Positions 26,405-34,281 of a stretch of DNA of 64,000 bases are shown piece after piece; the first letter of the stretch is position 1, and each line of letters begins with the position of its first letter. This DNA comes from RPQJ01 sp963726665. Lineage in GTDB: Bacteria; Pseudomonadota; Gammaproteobacteria; Steroidobacterales; Steroidobacteraceae. The position numbers were made by a program, and so were the translations under genes. The DNA is taken from assembly GCA_963726665.1 (NCBI GenBank), contig CAVSDW010000019.1:1-64000 (forward strand), given 5' to 3'. The notes beneath the pieces were generated by a model. It made no database searches. It was not told the origin of the DNA and saw only the letters and a program-made list of their open reading frames with translations.

Positions 26405-27527
26405 TTGAAGATCGAGACACTCGCGGTGCATGCCGGGCGCGAACCGGATCCCAGCACCGGCGCCGTGCGCGAACCGATCCACCTCTCGACCACCTTCGAG
26501 CGCCAGGCGGACGGCAGCTATCCCGCACGGCCACAACTACACGCGAACCAGCAATCCGAACCGTGGATCCCTCGAGCGGGCAGTTGCCGCGCTGGAGGGC
26601 GGCGCGGACGCCGTCGCCTTCGCGTCCGGATCTGCCGCGACGCTCGCGGCGTTTTCGCTCGCCGCCCCAGGCGGCCGGGTGGTGTGTTCCGCCGATTGCT
26701 ACCACGGCACCGCGAAGCAACTGCGGGGCGTGCTGGCGAGCTTCGGCATCAGCGCGGAATTCGTCGATACCACCGACACGGCGGCGGTCGCCCGTGCCCT
26801 CGAATCGCCCGCGTCGCTGCTGTGGGTCGAGACGCCGTCGAACCCGCTGCTCAAGGTGAGCGATCTCGCCGCGCTCGCCCGCCTTGCCCACGAGCGAGGC
26901 GCGCTGCTCGCCTGCGACAACACATTCGCGAGTCCGCTCCTGCAGAGGCCGTTCGACTTCGGCGCGGACCTCGTCATGCACAGCACGACCAAGTACCTGG
27001 GAGGCCACAGCGACGTGCTCGGTGGCGTGCTGGTCCTGCGGGAACCGGGTCCGGCACTCGATCGGCTGCGCGACTTCCAGGGAACCACCGGCGGAGTCCC
27101 CTCTCCGTTCGACTGCTGGCTGGTCCTGCGCAGCCTCGCGACGCTGCCGCTGCGGGTCCGCGCGCAGGCCGCCAATGCGGCCGAGGTCGCTCGTTTCCTC
27201 GACGCCGACCGCCGCGTCGAGCGCACGCACTACCCGGGACTGGCCGGCCATCCGGGACACGCGCTCGCCGCCAGGCAGATGCCGGGCGGGTTCGGCTCGG
27301 TCGTGTCCTTCCAGGTGCCGGGCGGCGCGCCGGCGGCGATGGCGGTCGCGGCGCGCGCAAAGCTGTTCACGCGCGCAACCAGCCTCGGCGGCGTCGAGAG
27401 CCTGATCGAGCACCGAGCCTCGATGGAAGGACCGCAGAGCCAGACGCCCCCGAACCTGCTGCGACTCTCGGTCGGCCTCGAGCATCCCTCGGACCTGATC
27501 GCCGACCTGGACCAGGCGCTGGGCTGA
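26405..27527 (+). CDS. Cys/Met metabolism PLP enzyme (cystathionine gamma-synthase/lyase type; one frame break)
   Basis: The protein reads MKIETLAVHAGREPDPSTGA from TTG 26405. The frame breaks near 26522 in a CCC run (SYP to HGHNYTRTSNPNRGSLE) and continues to 27527; removing one C gives 373 aa, a normal length. The PLP lysine lies in MHSTTKYLGGHSDVLGG. The cofactor-binding region FASGSAATLAAF and the aspartate in LLACDNTFASPLL are intact. Family members make or break cystathionine or eliminate from methionine; sequence alone does not choose. It follows GspB by nine bases, but a functional link is unlikely. Confidence 0.8.
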
Positions 27528-27596
27528 GGCGGCTGACCCGAGGCCGCGCATGCGCCGCATGCGGCTGCCTGCAGGCGCCGCGCGACCAGTCACCGT

Positions 27597-28068
27597 TTAT
27601 TTCGGTTCGACAGGCCCGGGCGCTGCTTCAACCGGTCGGCCGGCCTTTTGCCATCCCTGCATGTCGCCTTCGAGATGTGCCAGCTTCGTGTAGCCGTTGG
27701 CCGCGAGCACCTCGGCCGCGAGTCCCGCGCGCCGGCCGGAGTGGCAATAGAGCACGACCTCGTCGTCCTTCGGGATTGCGCTCAAGTGCGCGGCGACCTG
27801 GTTGTACGGGATGTTGACTGCACCGGCGATGTGCCCCGCGGCAAACTCCTCCGGCGTGCGCACGTCGAGCAGGAGCAGCGAGGGATCTTTCTTCGCCTGC
27901 ATCTCGAGCAACGCGTCCGGTGACACCTGTGCGACCTGCAGGCCTGCTGGGCCGGGCGGCTTGCTGGACCGGAGCGGCCTGCTGGGCCGCGGTGACTGCC
28001 TGTCCCTGGGCAAGCACCGGGCCGACCGCAAGGACGCAGAGCAAACAGAACAGGTTCCTGGGTTTCAT
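27597..28068 (-). CDS. Secreted rhodanese-like protein (one frame break)
   Basis: From ATG 28068, preceded by AAGGAGACGGAG, a signal peptide reads MKPRNLFCLLCVLAVGPVLA. After a Gln/Ala-rich linker the frame shifts near 27960 into the rhodanese domain (LLLLDVRTPEEFAAGHIAGA, then VVLYCHSGRRAGLAAEVLAA). The active-site loop CHSGRRAG holds the catalytic cysteine. One extra base explains the shift and gives about 156 aa. Such proteins transfer sulfane sulfur; this one would act in the periplasm. It lies downstream of the RidA gene on the same strand. Confidence 0.78.
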
Positions 28069-28105
28069 CTCCGTCTCCTTGGTGATCGTTTCAGCATCGA
28101 TCCGC

Positions 28106-28498
28106 TCAGTCAGACACGCAGGCATCCACTTCGATTTCCACCAGCATGTCCGGATCCACGAGGCCGCTGACTTCGACCATGGTGGCTGCCGGGCGTATCG
28201 CACCGAAGTACTCCCCGTGCACCCGCCCGACCGCCTCCCAGTCACGAACATCGCGTACGTACATGCGGGAGCGGACGACGTGGTCGAGCCGCGCGCCGGC
28301 CCTCTCCAGGGCACTGCGGATATTCTCGAGGACCTGCCGAGTCTGCGCCGATGCGTCGCCGGGTGCGACGATGCGGCCGTCCGGCCCGGTCGCAGTCGTG
28401 CCGGCCACCCATACGAATGCCCCGACGCGCACTGCCCGACTGTAGCCGACGACCGGCTCCCATGGAGTCCCGGTCGAGAAGTTCTCGCGCTTGCTCAT
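28106..28498 (-). CDS. RidA/YjgF-family protein
   Basis: The 130-aa protein fits the Rid family: GAFVWVAGTTATGPDGRIVA, ALERAGARLDHVVRSRMYVR and VEVSGLVDPDMLVEIEVDA, with the conserved arginine in VRSRMYV. RidA proper hydrolyses reactive enamine/imine products of PLP enzymes, but this one resembles the Rid subgroups often found beside LysR or amidohydrolase genes. It is divergent from the LysR regulator across 105 bases, so that regulator probably controls it. The rhodanese gene follows 37 bases downstream. Confidence 0.88.
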   Translation of the reverse strand: MSKRENFSTGTPWEPVVGYSRAVRVGAFVWVAGTTATGPDGRIVAPGDASAQTRQVLENIRSALERAGARLDHVVRSRMYVRDVRDWEAVGRVHGEYFGAIRPAATMVEVSGLVDPDMLVEIEVDACVSD

Positions 28499-28603
28499 GC
28501 AGGCTCCTTTCTTCAGATTCCTTCGACAGACATTACAGGAATGCCTTGCGAACGGACGAGTTCGCCAGTATTGTCAACCAATAGTTTACTCGGGACGGTG
28601 ACG
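28499..28603. promoter_or_regulatory. Divergent control region between RidA and LysR genes
   Basis: This 105-base AT-richer gap carries the promoters of both divergent genes. It includes the imperfect symmetry TATTGTCAACCAATAG (28568-28583), a candidate LysR binding site. A good ribosome site (AAAGGAGCC) lies before the RidA start on the minus strand. Confidence 0.4.
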
Positions 28604-29527
28604 ATGGCGGCAGAATCCGGCCGGATTCCACTGAACGCGCTGCGGGTCTTCGAGGCCGTGGCGACGCACCTGAGTTTCACCGCGGCAGCGAAAGAACTCG
28701 GGGTTACGACCGCCGCGGTCAGTGCACAGGTGAAGTCGCTGGAGGCCGACATCGGGGTACCGCTCTTCCGTCGCCATACTCGCGCAGTCGCGTTGACCCA
28801 GGAGGGCGCCGAGCTTCTGCCGGGAGTCCGGCGCGGCCTGGAAGAGTTGCGACGCGCCGTGGACCGGATCCGCCGCGAGCGCGTCGGCGGCATGCTGAAC
28901 CTCAGCGTCCCGAGCGAGTATCTCCAGCGCTGGCTGCTGCCACGCCTGGGCGAGTTCACGCGCCAGCATCCCGAGATCGAGGTGCGGTTCGGACCCGCGC
29001 GGGCGCTGCTCGATTTCAGTCGCGACGATTTTCACGCCGCGATCCTGTACGGCTCGGGCACCTGGCCCGGGCTCAAGTCGGAACGACTGCTCGACGAGTG
29101 GGTGTTCCCGGTCTGCAGCCCGGCCCTGCTCGCGAAACTCGGTCCCATCGAGACCCTGAACGACTTCTCGCGTTACCCGCTGGTGCACAGCCGGTCGGAG
29201 CCCTGGGTGCTCTGGCTGCGTCGCGTCGGGGGCGACACCACGCGCGCGGAAACCGTGCCGATGGCTGAAGACTCGGCGGCAACGCTGACCGCGGTCGAGC
29301 AGGGCAAGGGCGTGGCGCTCGCGCGCTGGTCGCTGGTCGCCGCAGACCTCGCGGCCGGGAGGCTGGTGCGTCCGATGATGCCGAGCGTTCTGCAACGCAA
29401 TGCCTGGCACCTGGTCGCGCCGCCGGAAAATTTCTCGCTGCCCAAGGTCGTGCGCTTCCGCGCCTGGCTGGTGGAGTGCTGCCGCGAGTTCCCGCCACCG
29501 ACCGGGGAGACGCTCGCGGCGGAGTGA
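28604..29527 (+). CDS. LysR-family regulator (GcvA-like)
   Basis: The 307-aa protein has the LysR helix-turn-helix (LNALRVFEAVATHLSFTAAA, then ELGVTTAAVSAQVKSLEADI) and a full substrate-binding domain ending LVAPPENFSLPKVVRF. The pattern (SLEADIGVPLFRRHTRAVAL, ILYGSGTWPGL) is that of the GcvA/AmpR-like group. ATG 28604 is used; GTG 28598 is an alternative. It faces RidA and likely controls it. Confidence 0.9.
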   Translation: MAAESGRIPLNALRVFEAVATHLSFTAAAKELGVTTAAVSAQVKSLEADIGVPLFRRHTRAVALTQEGAELLPGVRRGLEELRRAVDRIRRERVGGMLNLSVPSEYLQRWLLPRLGEFTRQHPEIEVRFGPARALLDFSRDDFHAAILYGSGTWPGLKSERLLDEWVFPVCSPALLAKLGPIETLNDFSRYPLVHSRSEPWVLWLRRVGGDTTRAETVPMAEDSAATLTAVEQGKGVALARWSLVAADLAAGRLVRPMMPSVLQRNAWHLVAPPENFSLPKVVRFRAWLVECCREFPPPTGETLAAE

Positions 29528-30502
29528 TCACCCGGCGAACCGCAGGCGCGCGACCACGGGCCGGTGATCCGATCCAATCGCCGGGCCGACTTCGGCACGC
29601 AGGACGCACAACCCGGGCGACACGAACACGTGATCGATCCTGAGCGCGAGCGGCCAGAAACCCGCCATCCACGTGGGTTGCCAGCGCGAGCCCTGGGCCG
29701 CGTCGCGCAACCCTGAGGCCTGCAGGAAGCTCGCATAGGCGGGTGAGTACGGCGTGGCGTTGAGGTCCCCCAGCACGACGGCCTGGCCGGTCCCCGCCGC
29801 GATCGACCGCGCGGCGACATCGAGCGACCGATCTCTCGCTCTGGCGAGGCCGGGCGTGATAGGCCAGTGCGTGTGCAGCCCCAGGAAGCGGAGCGACTGG
29901 CCGGCCAGTGCCACCCGGCCGGCAATCGAGGGCAATCCATCACCCGCGTAGTCCATGGGCCCGACGGCGTCGAGCGGCCAGCGACTCAGGACCCCGATGC
30001 CGTACGGATCCTCACGCGCGAGCAGCCGGCGGTAGGGATACCCAGGCAATCGATCCAGGTCGCGTGCCCAGGCCGCGGTGACTTCCTGCACGACCACGAG
30101 GTCCGCCGGGTGCTTTGCCAGCCATTCGACGAAGCGTCGACGGTCGCCGTTGCCATACTGCACGTTGGCCGAGACCACCGTGAATTCCGCGCCCGCACAA
30201 CCGGCCGGCGGCGGGTCGGCCTGGGCGCCGCGCAGCACTGGCAAGGCGTTGAACGCCGACAGCAGGATCACCAGCAACGACGTCTTCGGCCGGCGCGCCG
30301 CGAACAGCATGATCCCGAGCGCGAGCCCCAGCGCCGCGTACTGCACCCGGAAGTGGACGAAGAGTTCGAATGGCCAGCCGAGCGGAGCGGCAAGCGAGAG
30401 CGCCGTCGCTGCGAAAAGTGCCGCCGGGAAAACGAGAAGGAGTCTTGAAGCCGCCCGGCGCGCCGGACGGTCAGGCCTGGGCACGGGGTCGCTGCGTGCC
30501 AT
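29528..30502 (-). CDS. Membrane-anchored endonuclease/exonuclease/phosphatase-family protein
   Basis: The 324-aa protein has two to three N-terminal helices (about residues 18-85) and a C-terminal EEP domain. Catalytic motifs are in order: FTVVSANVQYGN, LVVVQEV, GLHTHWPI, VVLGDLNATPYSPA and GSDHRPVVARL. Relatives with this architecture are phosphodiesterases of uncertain substrate facing the periplasm. ATG 30502 is preferred over the GTG at 30511. The start lies inside the end of the upstream gene, a 32-base overlap that suggests coupling. Confidence 0.82.
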   Translation of the reverse strand: MARSDPVPRPDRPARRAASRLLLVFPAALFAATALSLAAPLGWPFELFVHFRVQYAALGLALGIMLFAARRPKTSLLVILLSAFNALPVLRGAQADPPPAGCAGAEFTVVSANVQYGNGDRRRFVEWLAKHPADLVVVQEVTAAWARDLDRLPGYPYRRLLAREDPYGIGVLSRWPLDAVGPMDYAGDGLPSIAGRVALAGQSLRFLGLHTHWPITPGLARARDRSLDVAARSIAAGTGQAVVLGDLNATPYSPAYASFLQASGLRDAAQGSRWQPTWMAGFWPLALRIDHVFVSPGLCVLRAEVGPAIGSDHRPVVARLRFAG

Positions 30503-30917
30503 AGTGCACACTCAGCCGACGGACTCCCTTGACCTGCTTCGCCGAGCGCCGGATTTCCCGCATGAGCCGCAGCAGCAGGTTCAGGCTCTCCCGCTCGCCG
30601 CCGGCGCAGTACTCCTCGGCCAGCCCGATGTGCAGCACCATGATGTGCTCGAGATCCGGGCGCGTGTAGACGGCAATGCCGAACGGCTCGCCGGTCACCT
30701 CGTCCACCACGAACAGCGACTGGACCTCGGTCAGGCCAGCGACCTGGACACGCAGCCAGCCGGAGTCCGCGTGGATCTCGGGCGGGCCGTACTTGTCGAT
30801 GGCGTCCACGATTCCGTCCGCGACGCGATGCTGGCACCCATTGAAGAAGAGCAGGCGCTCGAGCGAAGCGCGATGCAGGGCCGCAATCCGCGACGTGTAC
30901 CTGACTGGCGTCCTCAT
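30471..30917 (-). CDS. Conserved hypothetical protein
   Basis: From ATG 30917 the product is 148 aa, soluble and without a signal peptide. It has an alternating strand/helix composition (LRVQVAGLTEVQSLFVVDEV, FGIAVYTRPDLEHIMVLHIG, then GGERESLNLLLRLMREIRRS). The central part resembles an acetyltransferase-like fold, but the acetyl-CoA loop is not clear. The frame is open upstream to 31031 with a basic, shadow-like sequence; ATG 30917 has GGAG five bases before it. It overlaps the EEP gene. Confidence 0.62.
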   Translation of the reverse strand: MRTPVRYTSRIAALHRASLERLLFFNGCQHRVADGIVDAIDKYGPPEIHADSGWLRVQVAGLTEVQSLFVVDEVTGEPFGIAVYTRPDLEHIMVLHIGLAEEYCAGGERESLNLLLRLMREIRRSAKQVKGVRRLSVHYGTQRPRAQA

Positions 30918-31142
30918 GCTCCGACTGGGCCGGTGTGCCGGTCTTCTGGGTGATGGTGGCCGATCATGCTCGCCCGGCTGGCGCGTGTCGAGAGGGCCGC
31001 AACGCCGCACCGAGCGGGTCTGGAGGCCCATGTCTGGACTCGGTCCAGAGCGCCGGGTCGAGCATCGCTAAACTTTGAATTGCCTCAGGTTTTAGAAGCG
31101 AAAAGGTGGACGTTTCGGGCCCGGTGCCTCGGAATCCCGAGA

Positions 31143-32838
31143 GTGCCGAATCCTGTCTCACTCCGCCAGACACTGCCCCAGACCGACTCGCGTGATCCCG
31201 CGGTCCTGGTGGACGTGCTCGTGCTCTCCGCGGACCTGCTCCTGTTCGACGCGATCCGTGCATCGATCGGCGAGCGCAACCCCGTCTGGCGAGCGCGCTC
31301 CGCCGAGGAATCGGTGGACCTGCTGCTCACGGGTCGTTGCGGCGTGCTGCTCGTGGACACGGCCGCCGTATCGACGGCACCCACTACGCTCATCGCGCAG
31401 ATCGTCGAGCAGTTCCCCGACGTCGTGGTCATCGTCGCAGGCCGGCGCGAGGACGAGGCGGTCCTCGCACAGTCGATCAGCGACGGACTCGTCTACCGGT
31501 TCATGCACAAGCCGCTCTCGGCCAAGCGCGCCGGCATGTTCCTGCACGCGGCGATCCGTCGCCACGTCGAGAAGCGCGAGTCGCACTCGGTCACCACGAT
31601 CCGGCCGCCTGCCGCCATCCTGCCCGGCCGGTTCGATCCGGGAAAGTGGCTGTTCGTCGCGATGGGGCTCGCGATCTTCATCGCGTTGCTCTGGCTGCTC
31701 GTCGGCGATCGCTCGAACCACGTCGAAGAGACCCCGGCACCGAATTTGCCCCTGAGTCGCGGCTCCCGCGGCACCCCCGTCGCAGCCGCTCGCCGACCCC
31801 GTACTCTCGCGCGCTCGCGCCGCGTTTGCAGCCGGCCGCTATGAATCGCCGGCGGGACGAAACGCACTCGACCTGTATGCCGCCGTACTCCTGGCGAGAC
31901 CCGGCCAGGCCGAGGCCCGCGGCGGCCTCGACCGCACGATCGACCAGGTCGTGAGCATCGCGCGACTCGCGGAAGCCGACGGAAACCACGCGGAGGCCCG
32001 GCGGCTGCTCGCCCGCCTCGAGTCAGCCGATGCCTCGAACCTGGCCGTCGCGCGCCTCGCCGCATACCTCGCGTCTCCGGCGCCCCAGGATTCGGCCGTA
32101 GCACCCGGCACCGCCGCGACGAGCCCCAGCGCCGTGGCAACTTCGCGCTCCGCAGGCAGCGCCGACAGCTGCGCGACCCGCGGACACGCACGCACCGGCC
32201 ACGGCAACCGTCGCCACCACCGACGACCACGACTCCGCACGTCGCCACGCCAGCGCACCGCAAACGGCAACGCGTGCGCGGACCGGCGCGACGACACACC
32301 CGCAACCGCCGCCGACCGGCCGCCCCAGGCGACCGTGCCGCCTGTCGTGAGGCCCGATCCTCTCGCGCCCAGGGTGGCTAACGCGGACCAGATGCACGAA
32401 AAGGAACTGCTCGCGAGCCGCAGGCACCGTCCCAGGACTTATGGCCCGCCGGTTTCGAACGGACTGCCGATCGCGGGCTACGTGAAGACTCGCCCGCCCG
32501 AACCGCCGGCCTACAGATCCGCGTCGGGTATCGATCCGGCCGTGGCTGCCGCTCTCGCGATGCCGGCAGACGAACTCAACCGCGTGTATGCGACCGATCC
32601 CGTGTACCCGACCGCCGCGTTTCGCGACCACGTCGAGGGCTGGGTGGAACTCATCTTCACGATCACCGAGACGGGCGCCGTGCGCGACATCGAAGTCGTG
32701 GATTCGGAGCCACGCGGCGTCTTCGAGTCCGCGGCGAGCGAGGCGCTGGGAGCCTGGCGGTTCAAGCCGCGGCTCGCGAACGGCCAGCCGGTGTCGCACC
32801 GTTCGACCGTCACGCTGCGATTCAACGTCGACGGCTGA
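31143..32838 (+). CDS. TonB-family protein with N-terminal receiver-like domain (frame broken)
   Basis: Residues about 20-145 resemble a response-regulator receiver (LVDVLVLSADLLLFDAIRAS, CGVLLVDTA, VIVAGRREDEAVLAQSISDG, YRFMHKPLS). A membrane helix follows (LFVAMGLAIFIALLWLLVG). Near 31750 the frame moves by one base and continues with a TPR-like segment (LSRARAAFAAGRYES, LDLYAAVLLARPGQAEARG) into a Pro/Thr linker and a C-terminal TonB domain (GWVELIFTITETGAVRDIEV, SEALGAWRFKP). The linker at about 32170-32320 may hold two more compensating shifts. The start is uncertain; GTG 31143 is my choice. Confidence 0.68.
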
Positions 32839-32858
32839 ACGCCGCCGGACTCCGACCC

Positions 32859-34274
32859 TCAGCCCGCCCTGCTCGCCGACAGGTCGGCGAGATCGAGTCG
32901 GATGCCCGGCTCGGCAACGTTCACGCTCACGCCTTTCTGCGCAAGCAGGTCGCGCAGCGCCGCGGACGATTCGCGTTCGCCGTGCACCAGCCAGACCGGC
33001 GGCTGGCCGGCGACTCCCGAATACCAGCGCAGGAGATCCGCCTGGTCGCCGTGCGCCGAGAACCCGCCCAGGGTGTGCACGCGTGCTGCCACCCGCACCG
33101 GCGAACCGTGGATGCGGACTTCGTCGCGACCATCCACGATCGCGCGTCCGAGCGTGCCGGCCGCCTGGAACCCGGTGAACACGACGTCGCACTCCCGGCG
33201 CGGGAGGTTGTGCTTGAGGTGATGCACGATGCGCCCGCCGGTGCACATGCCGCTGCCCGCGATCACGATCGCGCCGTCGGCGATGCGGTTGATCGCCATC
33301 GACTCCTCCACCGTGCGGCAGAGCTTGAGGTTCGGAAGCGCGGGCATGGCGCCGGCACGCCGGCGTACCTCCAGTGCTTCCTCGTCGAAGAGCTCGACGT
33401 GGCGCCAGTAGACCTCCGACGCCTCGATCGCCATCGGGCTGTCGAGGAAGACCTGCCAGTCGGCGACCTGCCACTCGTCGAAGTGGGTGCCGAGCGCGTA
33501 AAGCACATCCTGGCTGCGCCCGACCGCGAAGGCCGGGATGAGCACGTTGCCACCGTCGCGGCGCGCGCGGCGCAGGATTTCACCGAACTCGGCAAGCGTC
33601 GCGTCACGCTCCCGATGCAGGCGGTCGCCGTAGGTGCTCTCCATCAGCACCACGTCGCCCGCGAGTCCCGCTTCCGGGTCGCGGAGGATCGGCGAGTCGT
33701 ACTGGCCGAGGTCGCCGCTGAACACGACCCGCCGTTCGACATCACCTTCGGTCAGCTTCAGGCAGACGCTCGCCGACCCGAGGATGTGGCCGGCGTCCCG
33801 GAAGGTGACCTCGACGCCCGGCACGACCTCGACCGGACGGCCATAGGGCGCCGCGCGGAACGAGCGCAGCACCGCTTCGGCGTCGCTCGTCGTGAAGAGC
33901 GGCTCGACGGGGTGCCCGCTGTCGCTGCGCCTGCGTTTTCGCTCCTCGCGCTCTGCATCGTGCTCGGCCATCGCCGCGCAATCGAGCAGCAGGATGCGCG
34001 CGAGGTCGCTGCTGGCCTTGGTCGCGTGCACCGGCCCCCGGAATCCGCGCTTGTGCAGCAGCGGCAGGCGGCCGCTGTGATCGATGTGCGCGTGGCTCAG
34101 GACGACGGCGTCGATGGCGGCCGCATCGAACGGGAACGGCGCGCGGTTCCGCTCGCCGTGCGCAACACCGCCCTGCACGAGCCCGCAGTCGAGCAGGATC
34201 CGGCGGCCGCCGACCTCGAGGATGTGGCAGGAGCCCGTGACTTCCCCGGCCGCGCCGAAGAACTGCAGGTGCAT
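32859..34274 (-). CDS. Metallo-beta-lactamase/beta-CASP RNA-processing-type hydrolase
   Basis: The 471-aa protein has the metal-binding motif LSHAHIDHSGRLPLL (about residues 59-73), GHILGSASVCLKL, FSGDLGQYDSPIL and, in the C-terminal half, the beta-CASP and RMMBL parts (DSPMAIEASEVYWRH, GSGMCTGGRIVHHLKHNL, LGGFSAHGDQADLLRWY). Such enzymes are zinc-dependent RNases related to CPSF-73; bacterial members often carry the YsiD/RnjA-like name. It is downstream of the HD-GYP gene by seven bases, in the same operon. Confidence 0.9.
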   Translation of the reverse strand: MHLQFFGAAGEVTGSCHILEVGGRRILLDCGLVQGGVAHGERNRAPFPFDAAAIDAVVLSHAHIDHSGRLPLLHKRGFRGPVHATKASSDLARILLLDCAAMAEHDAEREERKRRRSDSGHPVEPLFTTSDAEAVLRSFRAAPYGRPVEVVPGVEVTFRDAGHILGSASVCLKLTEGDVERRVVFSGDLGQYDSPILRDPEAGLAGDVVLMESTYGDRLHRERDATLAEFGEILRRARRDGGNVLIPAFAVGRSQDVLYALGTHFDEWQVADWQVFLDSPMAIEASEVYWRHVELFDEEALEVRRRAGAMPALPNLKLCRTVEESMAINRIADGAIVIAGSGMCTGGRIVHHLKHNLPRRECDVVFTGFQAAGTLGRAIVDGRDEVRIHGSPVRVAARVHTLGGFSAHGDQADLLRWYSGVAGQPPVWLVHGERESSAALRDLLAQKGVSVNVAEPGIRLDLADLSASRAG

Positions 34275-34281
34275 CGGCGAC

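Noticed and set aside
32023..33474. A 483-codon minus-strand open frame
   Set aside because: It is antisense to the TonB gene and out of frame with the beta-CASP gene, with shadow-like composition.
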